Shown here: positions 28,129-36,317 of the stretch, piece after piece | Position numbering within the stretch: position 1 is the stretch's first letter | Layout of the letters: each line of letters opens with the position of its first letter | From: Bordetella genomosp. 8 | GTDB taxonomy: Bacteria > Pseudomonadota > Gammaproteobacteria > Burkholderiales > Burkholderiaceae_B | Length of the DNA: 64,000 nucleotides | Assembly: GCF_002119685.1 (NCBI RefSeq) | Contig: NZ_CP021108.1 | Span: forward strand, 1,488,001 to 1,552,000 | Reading direction: 5' to 3' | Made by a program: the position numbers and the translations under genes | Notes under the pieces: generated by a model | Seen by the model: the letters and a program-made list of their open reading frames with translations, nothing else | Told to the model about the DNA's origin: nothing | Database searches by the model: none

Positions 28129-28569
28129 ATGAACACCTTGAAAGACACCGTGCAAGGCCTGGCGATGGAGCTGGGCGTCGAATCCCCGATGGATGCCAAA
28201 CGGGTGGATGACGGCGCGCCCGCGGCGCACCAGTTCGCCCTGTCGGCCACGGCGGGCCGCATCTATATCCAGAATGCCGCCGGCAAGGTGATCGAGGTGG
28301 GCGACCTGCTGGAAGAACAGGGCCGCTACAGCTACCGGCTGGATCAGGGCGCCATCGTTGGCCGCGACCTGCCGGACCTGGCGAGCGCGCTCAAGGACCT
28401 GGCCGGCCAGCTGACTTTCCTGTACGTGGATGGCCTGTTCCGGCAATTACCGGACAGCGCGGCCGAGGCCTCTACCCATTCCATGTCGGCCGCGCCGGTC
28501 TTCGTGACCCTGGCCGACGGCACGGACGAGCTGCGCGGGCCTGGCGGGACGGAGACGGCCGGCCGTTGA
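28129..28569 (+). CDS. Small soluble protein of unknown function
   Basis: This 146-residue protein (MNTLKDTVQGLAMELGVESP onward) has a mixed alpha/beta appearance, no signal peptide and no membrane helix. Segments such as AGRIYIQNAAGKVIEVGDLL and QLTFLYVDGLFRQLP look like strands and a helix of one compact domain; the last 30 residues are likely disordered. The ATG at 28129 has GGAG six bases upstream, better than ATG 28117. It is divergent from glgX. I do not recognise the family. Confidence 0.6.
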   Translation: MNTLKDTVQGLAMELGVESPMDAKRVDDGAPAAHQFALSATAGRIYIQNAAGKVIEVGDLLEEQGRYSYRLDQGAIVGRDLPDLASALKDLAGQLTFLYVDGLFRQLPDSAAEASTHSMSAAPVFVTLADGTDELRGPGGTETAGR

Positions 28570-28574
28570 ACCAC

Positions 28575-28592
28575 GCCGCGCGCCGGCGCGGC
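28575..28592. terminator. Hairpin at a convergent gene junction
   Basis: GCCGCGC and GCGCGGC pair over 7 bp around GCCG, five bases after the stop of the small unknown gene and before the end of the convergent TetR gene. No T-run. Confidence 0.45.
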
Positions 28593-28600
28593 CAGGGACT

Positions 28601-29374
28601 TCAGACGGGCGCGGTCCGCCTGGCCCGGGGGCTCCTGGCCTCGGCGTCTTCCTGGCGCGCTTCGCGCACCAGCCTGGGATAGACGGTCTTCGCGCCCGCC
28701 AGGAAGTTTTCGACCGCGTAGCGCACCTTGTCGTCGAACGAGACTTCCATGGGCGACTGGTAGATGGTTTCGCGGATGGCGGTGTAGAACAGCCCGTCGT
28801 GCAGCGTCCAGTAGAACTCGATCTCCTGTTCCGTCACCGGCCCGTCATCCGCGACGCCGCAGTGATGCCGCAGTTCCTGGCAGCAAGGCGCGAGCAGGTC
28901 CTTCTTGATCAACTGCAGATAGCGGCGGTTCAGGCCGCTGCTTTCCAGGCCGGCGAACATATAGATGCGTATCCATTCGGGCTGGTAGGTCGCCCGCGCA
29001 TATTCGCGGTAGAAGCGCACCAGTCTTTCCTGCAGCGGCAGCGTGCGATCGCGCAGCAGGGCCACCCATTGCGGCTGCCAGCGTCCCATGAACACGTGCA
29101 GATAGACCTGGTCGATCAGGTCCTGCTTGGATTTGAAGTACCGGTACAGCAGCGGCTGCGTGATACCCAGGCGCTGGGAGAGTTCGCGCGTGTGACCGGC
29201 GAAGCCCTTTTCGGAAAAATATCGGATGGCGCCGTGCAGGATCTGCTGCTGGCGTTCGGCCGCGCGTAGGCGCGGTTTCTTTTCCACCGGCGCGGGCTTG
29301 CCGGCGCGGGGGGAGGCTGTCTTCGCTGGCGTGGCGGATCGCGCCGCGCGTGTGGATTTGGTCGTGGCAACCAT
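28601..29374 (-). CDS. TetR/AcrR-family regulator
   Basis: This 257-residue protein has a disordered basic N-terminal tail (about 35 residues). The TetR helix-turn-helix follows: GFAGHTRELSQRLGITQPLL and YRYFKSKQDLIDQVY. The rest is a helical ligand domain, including VRFYREYARATYQPEWIRIY and EIEFYWTLHDGLFY. It is the last gene of a three-gene operon (Bug receptor, GlcG-like, TetR), starting 2 bp after the GlcG-like gene. It may repress that operon and the divergent LVIVD gene through the TATCGATCGATA site. Confidence 0.9.
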   Translation of the reverse strand: MVATTKSTRAARSATPAKTASPRAGKPAPVEKKPRLRAAERQQQILHGAIRYFSEKGFAGHTRELSQRLGITQPLLYRYFKSKQDLIDQVYLHVFMGRWQPQWVALLRDRTLPLQERLVRFYREYARATYQPEWIRIYMFAGLESSGLNRRYLQLIKKDLLAPCCQELRHHCGVADDGPVTEQEIEFYWTLHDGLFYTAIRETIYQSPMEVSFDDKVRYAVENFLAGAKTVYPRLVREARQEDAEARSPRARRTAPV

Positions 29375-29376
29375 GC

Positions 29377-29817
29377 TTACAGCGGATCCCCCGTGTCAGG
29401 CGTCAGGCCCGCGGACTGCACCGCGGGAATCAGGCAGAGCTCGTCATTGTCGGAGGTATCCCCCGAAATGCCGATGGAGCCGACCACATGGCCCGCTGCG
29501 TCGCGGATCAGCGCGCCGCCGGCCACGGGGGCCAGACGGCCTTCGGAGATCGCGTTCAGCGCGGCGAAGAAAACCGGCGCGCCCTGGGAGCGCCGGGCCA
29601 GTTCGCGGCCGCCCAGGCCCATGCCCAGCACGCCCCAGGCCTTGGCCATGGCCAGCTGCGGCCGCATGATTCCCGAGTTGTCGGCACGCTTCAGCACCAC
29701 CAGATGCCCGCCGGCATCCATGATGGCCACCGTCAAGGGCGCGTAGCCTCGTTCGCGGCCTTGCCTGAGCGCTTCGTCCGCGATGCGGTCGGCCTGTTCC
29801 AGCAGCACATTGCTCAT
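29377..29817 (-). CDS. GlcG/HbpS-type (DUF336) protein
   Basis: This 146-residue protein covers one complete GlcG/HbpS domain: ADEALRQGRERGYAPLTVAI, MDAGGHLVVLKRADNSG, then GGALIRDAAGHVVGSIGISG and a conserved DNDELC. Family members bind haem or other cofactors and often accompany catabolic operons, but their role is poorly defined. ATG 29817 has GGAG eight bases upstream. It is located between the Bug receptor (27 bp upstream) and the TetR gene. Confidence 0.88.
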   Translation of the reverse strand: MSNVLLEQADRIADEALRQGRERGYAPLTVAIMDAGGHLVVLKRADNSGIMRPQLAMAKAWGVLGMGLGGRELARRSQGAPVFFAALNAISEGRLAPVAGGALIRDAAGHVVGSIGISGDTSDNDELCLIPAVQSAGLTPDTGDPL

Positions 29818-29844
29818 TCTGCGATCTCCGATTGCCGGCATGCG

Positions 29845-30813
29845 TCAATCCACGCGTATGCCCTTGTCCTTGATGATTTTCGCGTACTTGTCGGTCTCGG
29901 CGCGGTTGAAGCGTACCAGTTCCGCGGGGCTGGTATGCATGGCGTCCACGCCCAGGTCATAGTAGAGCTTGACCAGCCTGTGATCCGTCATGGCCTTGCC
30001 GATGGCGCGCTGATATTCCGCGACGATCGCCGGCGGCGTGTTCGCCGGCAGGTAAACGCCCCAGGAGTTCAGCGCCACCATGCCGGGCAGGCCGCTTTCG
30101 GCCACCGTCGGCACGTCGGGCAACTGCGCCGAACGCTGCGCGCTGGTGATCGCCAGCGGCCGCAGCTTGCCGGCCTTGATGTACTGCATGACCGCCTGCG
30201 TGTCGGCGAAGATCATGTCGATCTGGCCTCCCATCAGGTCGTTGACCGCCGCCACCCCGCCCTTGTAGGGCACGTGCTGCATCTTGATGCCGGCCGCTTC
30301 GTCCAGCATTTCGCCGCTGAGGTGCGCCAGGGTGCCGGAGCCGCCCGAGCCGAAGTTCAGTCCGCCCGGCTTCGCCTTGGCGGCCTGGATGACATCGTGC
30401 AGCGTCCTGAACGGCGACTTCGGATGGACCACCAGCACCACCGGGCCGGTGGCCACCAGCGATACGGGTGTGAAGTCGCGCGCCATGTCGTAGGGCAGCT
30501 TGCTCAATAAGGGATTGACCAGCGTGGGGCCCATGTTTCCCATCATGAAGGTATAGCCGTCGGCGGGTTGCCGGGCCGCGTACTCCGTACCCAGCGAGCC
30601 GGCCGCGCCCGGCTTGTTGTCGACGATCACCGGCTGTTTCCAGACATCCGCCAACTGCTGGCCCAGGATGCGCGCCATCAGGTCGGATGCGCCTCCCGGC
30701 GGAAAAGTGACAACGAGATGGACTGGGCGATCGGGGAAGGCAGCCGCGGCGACGCTCGCCCAAAGGGCGAACAGCACTGCCGCGACCACGCGGGTCGTGA
30801 TTCGGCGGTACAT
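29845..30813 (-). CDS. Bug-family periplasmic receptor
   Basis: This 322-residue exported protein has a signal peptide (YRRITTRVVAAVLFALWASV, cleaved near AAA/F). FPDRPVHLVVTFPPGGASDL follows, then VDNKPGAAGSLGTEYAA and HVPYKGGVAAVNDL, all Bug hallmarks. ATG 30813 has AGGAGA eight bases upstream. It is the first gene of the Bug/GlcG/TetR operon, divergent from the LVIVD gene with a 112-bp shared control region. It is an orphan receptor with no TctA/TctB here. Confidence 0.93.
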   Translation of the reverse strand: MYRRITTRVVAAVLFALWASVAAAAFPDRPVHLVVTFPPGGASDLMARILGQQLADVWKQPVIVDNKPGAAGSLGTEYAARQPADGYTFMMGNMGPTLVNPLLSKLPYDMARDFTPVSLVATGPVVLVVHPKSPFRTLHDVIQAAKAKPGGLNFGSGGSGTLAHLSGEMLDEAAGIKMQHVPYKGGVAAVNDLMGGQIDMIFADTQAVMQYIKAGKLRPLAITSAQRSAQLPDVPTVAESGLPGMVALNSWGVYLPANTPPAIVAEYQRAIGKAMTDHRLVKLYYDLGVDAMHTSPAELVRFNRAETDKYAKIIKDKGIRVD

Positions 30814-30873
30814 TCGTTGTCTCCTGGTGGTATGCGCGCGGCCCCGTTCTGTGCGGGGCCTTTGCGGATATAC

Positions 30874-30885
30874 TATCGATCGATA
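30874..30885. promoter_or_regulatory. Probable operator (TATCGATCGATA palindrome) between divergent operons
   Basis: This perfect 12-bp palindrome lies in the 112-bp gap between the Bug operon and the LVIVD/CobW genes. A related TATCGATA occurs at 34285-34292, upstream of the 3-hydroxyisobutyrate-dehydrogenase-like gene. The TetR protein encoded in the Bug operon is the natural candidate binder. Confidence 0.5.
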
Positions 30886-30925
30886 AATTAGAAAGCAATC
30901 GCTAAATCTCGCAGCGGAAATATTC

Positions 30926-32179
30926 ATGGCAAATTTCAGCAGTCCCAGCCAGGCCGGCCGTGCCGACCAGACCCTGGCCCACAACATGAAACTGTTGGCT
31001 CAGCACGAGCTGGAAGGCTTTGGCGGGCTGGGCGAAGGGATCGCCATGCAGCGGACCGACGACGGGCGCCGCATCCTGTGGATGGCGCACGAATCGGCGC
31101 CCAAGAATTTCACCGCGGTGGACGTGACCGATCCGCGGCAGCCGAAAATGGTGGTGCAGACCGACCTGCCGCACATGAAGGTGCGCTCCAATTCGCTGGA
31201 CGTGTGCGGCAACCTGATGGCGGTGGCCTATCAGGTCCAATCGCCCGGCATGAAGCCCGCGGGCTTCGACCTGTTCGACATCAGCGTTCCCGAACAGCCC
31301 AGGCTGGTTTCGCATTTCGATTGCTCGGGCCCGTATTCGCGCGGCGTGCATGCGCTGTGGTTCGTCGACGGCAAGACCGTGCACATGGCCTCGGGCGCGC
31401 CGGACTTCCAGCCGCACGATCCCAAGGACGACCAGATCTACCGCATCGTCGACGTCAGCGATCCCGCCAAGCCGGTCGAAGCCGGCCGCTGGTGGTACCC
31501 GGGCACGCGCGTGGGCGACACCGAACCGCAACCGCAGCGCCTGCCTGAAAAATTCGATACGGGTTTCCGCGCGCACAACACCAACGTGTTCCCGCAACGT
31601 CCCGACCGTGCCTACGTCGGTTATATCGATGGCGGCGCCTTCGTGCTGGACATCTCCGACAAGTCCGATATCAAGGTCGTTTCGAGCTGGAACCACTCGC
31701 CCCCCAACAACGGTTTCACGCATACCGTGCTGCCCTTGTTCGAGCGCGACCTCTGGATCGTCAGCGACGAATGCGTGCAGGACGACGGCGCCGACTGGCC
31801 CAAGCTGGTGTGGGTGGTGAACGCCAAATCGGAACGCCACCCGCTGCCCATCGGCACCTTCCCGATGCCGCCGGTGGAGGCCTTCGCCAAGCGCGGCGGC
31901 CGCTTCGGCGCGCACAACCTGCATGAGAACCTGCCGCTGCCCGTTTCCTTCCAGTCGGAAACCCTGATCGTCGGCACCTTCTTCAATGGCGGCGTGCGGG
32001 TCTACGACACCACGGATCCCTATCACGTGGAAGAGGTCGCCTACTTCGTGCCGGGTGCGCCCAAGCTGTCGCCGGCCGGCGCGATCCAGCTCAACGACGT
32101 CTATGTGGACGACCGGCGCATCGTGTACACCATCGACCGTTTCGCCGGTGGCCTGTACATCCTGGAGCTGACGATCTGA
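30926..32179 (+). CDS. LVIVD-repeat beta-propeller-like protein
   Basis: This 417-residue cytoplasmic-looking protein is made of repeated D-V/I-S-D/P-P blades: FTAVDVTDPRQPKMV, FDLFDISVPEQPRLV, YRIVDVSDPAKPVEA, FVLDISDKSDIKVV and VRVYDTTDPYHVEEV. It has many conserved-looking His residues (GVHALWFV, GFRAHNTNVF, GFTHTVLPLF, GAHNLHENLP), as in metal-binding propellers such as the selenium-binding-protein family. No signal peptide is present. The G3E GTPase gene follows after 13 bp. A metal-dependent enzyme is plausible, but no reaction can be assigned. Confidence 0.8.
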   Translation: MANFSSPSQAGRADQTLAHNMKLLAQHELEGFGGLGEGIAMQRTDDGRRILWMAHESAPKNFTAVDVTDPRQPKMVVQTDLPHMKVRSNSLDVCGNLMAVAYQVQSPGMKPAGFDLFDISVPEQPRLVSHFDCSGPYSRGVHALWFVDGKTVHMASGAPDFQPHDPKDDQIYRIVDVSDPAKPVEAGRWWYPGTRVGDTEPQPQRLPEKFDTGFRAHNTNVFPQRPDRAYVGYIDGGAFVLDISDKSDIKVVSSWNHSPPNNGFTHTVLPLFERDLWIVSDECVQDDGADWPKLVWVVNAKSERHPLPIGTFPMPPVEAFAKRGGRFGAHNLHENLPLPVSFQSETLIVGTFFNGGVRVYDTTDPYHVEEVAYFVPGAPKLSPAGAIQLNDVYVDDRRIVYTIDRFAGGLYILELTI

Positions 32180-32192
32180 CGGGCGGTTCCGC

Positions 32193-33239
32193 ATGGCTTA
32201 TCAACGCGATCCGCTGGCGGGCAAGCTGCCCGTCACGCTCATCACTGGGTTCCTGGGCAGCGGCAAGACCACGCTGATCCGGCGCCTGCTGACCCACCCG
32301 GACATGAACCGCGTGGCGGTGGTGATCAATGAGGTCGGCGAGATCGGCATCGACAACGACCTGGTCGTGATGTCCTCGGAAAACGTCAGCCTGCTGGCGA
32401 ACGGCTGCCTGTGCTGCACCGTGCGTACCGATCTCCAGGAAACGCTGCGCGAGCTGTTCGGCCAGCGTCGCGCCGGGCAGATCGCCGATTTCGACCGCGT
32501 GGTGATCGAAACGACGGGGCTGGCGGATCCGGCGCCGGTCATCCAGACATTGGCCAGCGACACGATGCTGGGCGCGCAGTATCGCCTGGACGGCGTGGTG
32601 ACGCTGGTGGACGCGGTCAACGGGCCGGACCAACTGCGCACGCAGCCGGAAGCCGTCAAGCAGGCGGCGGTCGCCGACCTGCTGGTGATCACCAAGGAAG
32701 ACCTGGCGCAACCCGCCGGCGTGCAGGCCTTGACCGCCGCCCTGCGCGACATCAACGGCAATGCGGCCATCCGCCACACGAGCATGGGCCAGATCGAGCC
32801 GGCCGAATTGACGGGGCTGGGCTTGACCAGCGCGCGTTCGCGCGAAGGTGCGTTGCGCTTCCTGGGCACGGCGTTCGACGAAGCGGGCGCCACGGGCGGG
32901 CAGGGTGGCTACTTGGGCGACCGCGTGCCGTCCCGGCATGCCGGCATCGAGACCCTGGCCCTGCGTTTCGACGCGCCTTTCACCTGGGATGTATTCGCCG
33001 CGGCGATGGACATGCTGATCGGCATGCGCGGCGTGGACCTGTTACGGGTAAAGGGCATCGTCAACGTGGAGGGCCAGCCGGTGGTGGTGCAGGCGGTGCA
33101 GCACATCATGCATCCGCCCGTCACGCTGGACGCCTGGCCGACGGACGACCATGGATCCAGGCTGGTCTTCATCACGCGGAACATCAAGGCGGCCGCGATA
33201 CGCGGGCTGTTCGAGGCGGTCGGGGCGATACGGTCCTGA
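32193..33239 (+). CDS. G3E-family GTPase (CobW/COG0523 metallochaperone)
   Basis: This 348-residue GTPase has Walker A TGFLGSGKTTLIRRLL, the metal-binding CxCC motif in LLANGCLCCTVRTD, the G3E-type VVIETTGLADPAPV and the base-specificity VITKEDLAQ (TKxD). The C-terminal CobW domain, ETLALRFDAPFTWDVFAAAM, is present. Members insert or deliver Zn, Co, Ni or Fe into client proteins. Tight linkage (13 bp) to the LVIVD gene suggests the LVIVD protein is the client. No His-rich tail is present. Confidence 0.93.
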   Translation: MAYQRDPLAGKLPVTLITGFLGSGKTTLIRRLLTHPDMNRVAVVINEVGEIGIDNDLVVMSSENVSLLANGCLCCTVRTDLQETLRELFGQRRAGQIADFDRVVIETTGLADPAPVIQTLASDTMLGAQYRLDGVVTLVDAVNGPDQLRTQPEAVKQAAVADLLVITKEDLAQPAGVQALTAALRDINGNAAIRHTSMGQIEPAELTGLGLTSARSREGALRFLGTAFDEAGATGGQGGYLGDRVPSRHAGIETLALRFDAPFTWDVFAAAMDMLIGMRGVDLLRVKGIVNVEGQPVVVQAVQHIMHPPVTLDAWPTDDHGSRLVFITRNIKAAAIRGLFEAVGAIRS

Positions 33240-33241
33240 GG

Positions 33242-33260
33242 GCCCGGAGGGCGACCGGGC
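33242..33260. terminator. Weak hairpin at a convergent gene junction
   Basis: GCCCGG and CCGGGC pair over 6 bp around a 7-nt loop, just after the stop of the CobW gene. No T-run. Confidence 0.3.
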
Positions 33261-33314
33261 GCCGCGTCGATGGCGCGCCAGGCGACGTGCGGCACCGGGC
33301 GGCGTCACGCATCG

Positions 33315-34232
33315 CTAGCGCTTGAGCGCGGACATCTTCTCCAGCACGTCGTAGACCGCCGCCGTATCCGACTCGCCATGCCCCATGCCCATGGCGGCGT
33401 TGTACACGGGGATGCAGGCGCTGAAGAGCGGGGCGGGCACGTTGGCGTCCGCCAGCGCCGCCGCGATCAGCTTCATGTCCTTTTGCCAGATCGAGACTTT
33501 CATGGTGGCTTCGTCCCACGTGCCGGCCGCCATCGCCGGTCCGCGCACCTGCAGCATGCGCGAGCCGCCCGCGCCGTCGGCCAGCACCTGGACCGCCAGG
33601 TCCATGTCGATGCCCATGCGCTGCCCCATCAGCAGGGCCTCGGCCGTGGAAATGTTGTGGATGGCGACCAGCAGGTTCGCCATCAGCTTCATGCGCATGC
33701 CGTTGCCGAAGGCGCCGATGTTGTAGGTCACGCGCGCGAAGCCGTCGAATACCTCCTTCATCGCCTCGACCGCCGCCGCGTCGCCGCTGGCATACACGAC
33801 CAGGTCGCGCGTGACCGCCTGCGCCCCGGTGCCCGAGAGCGGAGTATCCAGCAAGGTGATGCCGCGGGCGGACAGCAGATCCGCCGCCTGCTGCTTGGCG
33901 GGTATGGGCAGGGTGCTGGTCTCGGCCACGATCAATCCGTCCCGTCCGGCCGCGGCGATCTGCCGCGATACTTCGCACAGCGCGGCTTCGCTGGGCAGGC
34001 AGAGTATCAGGCACCTGGCCTCGCGGATGGCGTGCTCGGGCGTCGACACGGCCAGGCCGCCGGCGGATTCGAGCGCCGCGCGCGCCGCGGGCAGGGGGTC
34101 GTAGCCGATCACCTGGAATCCCGCCTTGACCAGGTTCGCGGCTATCGCCGACCCCATGATGCCGATGCCCAGCACGCCCACGGTGGCGGGGCGGCCCGAC
34201 GATGGAGAGAGCGATGCGGAAGATGCGTTCAC
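33315..34232 (-). CDS. 3-hydroxyisobutyrate dehydrogenase-like NAD(P)-dependent oxidoreductase
   Basis: This 305-residue beta-hydroxyacid dehydrogenase has the Rossmann motif GVLGIGIMGSAIAANLVKAG, the substrate-binding LDTPLSGTGAQA segment and the catalytic lysine in GNGMRMKLMANLLVA. It resembles tartronate-semialdehyde reductase and 3-hydroxyisobutyrate dehydrogenase. On the same strand as the SMP-30, amidohydrolase, SDR and CMD genes, but separated from them by 145 bp with its own TATCGATA element. Substrate not assigned. Confidence 0.9.
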   Translation of the reverse strand: MNASSASLSPSSGRPATVGVLGIGIMGSAIAANLVKAGFQVIGYDPLPAARAALESAGGLAVSTPEHAIREARCLILCLPSEAALCEVSRQIAAAGRDGLIVAETSTLPIPAKQQAADLLSARGITLLDTPLSGTGAQAVTRDLVVYASGDAAAVEAMKEVFDGFARVTYNIGAFGNGMRMKLMANLLVAIHNISTAEALLMGQRMGIDMDLAVQVLADGAGGSRMLQVRGPAMAAGTWDEATMKVSIWQKDMKLIAAALADANVPAPLFSACIPVYNAAMGMGHGESDTAAVYDVLEKMSALKR

Positions 34233-34284
34233 GGCGTGTCCTTGTGCGTGGCCGGGCGCCGGATCGACGACCTGCCAGTTGATC

Positions 34285-34292
34285 TATCGATA
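34285..34292. promoter_or_regulatory. TATCGATA element upstream of the HIBADH-like gene
   Basis: TATCGATA lies 53 bp before the ATG, within CTATCGATAACTT. It matches the core of the palindrome at 30874-30885 and may be a second site for the same regulator. Confidence 0.35.
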
Positions 34293-34377
34293 ACTTGCCA
34301 AGTATAGCGCCGGTGGCGGCAATGCATATGCCGGCCGATCCACGCGTCGCGCCTCCCAGGCGCGGATACCCGTGGCC

Positions 34378-35325
34378 TCAGCCGCCCGGAACGCCTTGCG
34401 TATTCACGTAGAGCGAATAGATGGAGGTGCAGGACGCCATGAAGAGGCGATTCCGGTGTTTTCCGCCAAAGCACAGGTTGGCGCAGCGCTCCGGCAGTTC
34501 GATGTGGCCGATGGCCTCGCCTTCCGGCGTGAACACGCGCACGCCGTCCAGTTCCGGCGTGCCCATGCCCCAGCCGCACCACAGGTTGCCGTGGATATCG
34601 ACCCGGAAGCCGTCCGGCGTGCCCGGCCCGGCGTCCACCAGGACGCGGCTGTTCGACAGCAATGCCTGGCCGGCCCCGCCGGCTGCGACGTCGAAGACGC
34701 GGATGGTGCGGGGCCGGGCGCGCGATTCGATCACGTACAGCCGGGTTTCGTCGGGAGAAAACGCCAGGCCGTTGGGACCGTTCACGTCGTCCGCCACCAC
34801 GTCCAGCCGGCCGCTGTCCGGATCCAGCCGGTAGACGTTGGCGGGCAGTTCCTGTTCCGCTTTTTCGCCCTGGTAGTAGCCCACGATGCCGAAGGGCGGG
34901 TCGGTGAACCAGATGGATCCATCCGACTTGACCACGACGTCGTTCGGCGAATTCAGGCGCTTGCCGGCGTACGAGTCGGCCAGGACCGTGATCCTGCCAT
35001 CGTATTCCGTGCGCGTGACGCGGCGGCCGCCGTGTTCGCAGGTGATCAGCCGGCCCTGGCGATCGCGGGTGTTGCCATTGGCGTTATTGGAAGGTCCGCG
35101 AAACACGCCGACCTGGCCGGTGGCTTCGTCCCAGCGCATGATGCGGTCGTTGGGAATATCGCTCCACAGCAGGTAGCGGCCGTCGCCGAACCACACCGGG
35201 CCTTCGGCCCAGCGGCTGCCGGTGGCGATACGCTCCACCGCCGCCAGCGGCAGGTGCAGCGCGTGGAATGCCGGTGTCAGGCTGCGTACGGCGGGATCGG
35301 GATAGCGTTGCGTGGGTTCCCACAT
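34378..35325 (-). CDS. SMP-30/gluconolactonase-family lactonase
   Basis: This 315-residue six-bladed propeller enzyme has metal ligands typical of SMP-30: Glu in RWAEGPVWFGDGRYL, Asn in NSPNDVVVKSDGSIWFTDPP, Asn in PNGLAFSPDE and Asp in LVDAGPGTPDGFRVD. It should hydrolyse a sugar lactone or a related cyclic ester. It is downstream of the amidohydrolase gene on the same strand (96 bp gap) and probably in the same pathway. Confidence 0.92.
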   Translation of the reverse strand: MWEPTQRYPDPAVRSLTPAFHALHLPLAAVERIATGSRWAEGPVWFGDGRYLLWSDIPNDRIMRWDEATGQVGVFRGPSNNANGNTRDRQGRLITCEHGGRRVTRTEYDGRITVLADSYAGKRLNSPNDVVVKSDGSIWFTDPPFGIVGYYQGEKAEQELPANVYRLDPDSGRLDVVADDVNGPNGLAFSPDETRLYVIESRARPRTIRVFDVAAGGAGQALLSNSRVLVDAGPGTPDGFRVDIHGNLWCGWGMGTPELDGVRVFTPEGEAIGHIELPERCANLCFGGKHRNRLFMASCTSIYSLYVNTQGVPGG

Positions 35326-35421
35326 GATGATGAGGCTCCAGGCGGCGGGACAGGGTCCCGCATGGGGGTGGGGGCGGTCGGGCGCGGTCGCGCCGCATCC
35401 GCCGGGTCGCCACGACGGTCG

Positions 35422-36291
35422 TCAGGCGTACAGGCGTGCCGGATTGTCGGTCAGCAGCGCGCGCGCGGTGGCGGCGTCGCCGCAGGCGCGGCGTGCCAGG
35501 TCCAGCAGGGCGGCATCGTCCGGATGCGCGTACTTGATGTTCACGTGGGGAAAGTCGGTGCCCCACAGCACGCGGTCCGGCGCGGCCGCGATCAGCGCGC
35601 GCATCTGCGCGATGGCCTGCTCCGGCTGCCCTTGGGTGACCCGGTCCGCGCCGGAAACCTTCACCCACACTTGCGGCGATTCCAGCCAGCGCAGCAGCGC
35701 CTGCCCGGCCTCGCTGCGCAGGCCGTCGCCGGCGGGCAGTCGCGCCATGTGGTCGACGACCACGGGCACGCCGCAACCGTCCAGCGCGTCCAGTACGGCG
35801 ATGGTGTCTTCCGGGCCGGCGTGGACCAGTGCGTGCCAGCCATAGCCCGCCACGCGCGCGATGGCCGCGCGCATGCGTCCGGCGTCGAAGCTCGCCGCGC
35901 CGCCGCCCAGATGCGCCAGCACGTTGAATCGGATGCCGCGCACGCCCGCGTCATGCATGGCGCGCAACGTGGCGTCCGGGACATCCGGATCGATGATGAC
36001 GATGCCCCGGTAGGCCCCCTGGCTGGCGGCCAGCGCGCCCAGCAGCGCCGAATGATCGCCGCCGTAGTTCGCTCCGTGGACGATGACGCCGCGCGTCACG
36101 CCCATGCGGGCATGCAGGGCGCGCGTCGCCTCGAAGGGCGCTTCCTCCGGGCGGTAGGAAGGATTCGGCGGCAGGGGATACCGCTCCCATGGACCGAAGA
36201 CATGGAAATGGGTATCCCAGATATCGTCGCCGCCGGCGGCGTGGGTCGCCGCGCCTGCCTGCGTATCGGGTGTGCTGCTTGGTTCTGCCAT
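35422..36291 (-). CDS. Amidohydrolase-family lactonase (2-pyrone-4,6-dicarboxylate hydrolase-like)
   Basis: This 289-residue amidohydrolase-2 protein has the N-terminal metal motif WDTHFHVFGP (HxH), a central VVVDHMARLP and the late Asp in VLWGTDFPHVN. This subgroup includes LigI-type lactonases and sugar-lactone hydrolases. ATG 36291 is preferred. A TTG at 36321 that overlaps the SDR stop codon is an alternative and would add ten residues. It is immediately downstream of the SDR gene, which suggests dehydrogenation to a lactone followed by ring opening. Confidence 0.87.
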   Translation of the reverse strand: MAEPSSTPDTQAGAATHAAGGDDIWDTHFHVFGPWERYPLPPNPSYRPEEAPFEATRALHARMGVTRGVIVHGANYGGDHSALLGALAASQGAYRGIVIIDPDVPDATLRAMHDAGVRGIRFNVLAHLGGGAASFDAGRMRAAIARVAGYGWHALVHAGPEDTIAVLDALDGCGVPVVVDHMARLPAGDGLRSEAGQALLRWLESPQVWVKVSGADRVTQGQPEQAIAQMRALIAAAPDRVLWGTDFPHVNIKYAHPDDAALLDLARRACGDAATARALLTDNPARLYA

Positions 36292-36317
36292 GGCCAGTCG
36301 CTTTTCGTCCGTAAGGG

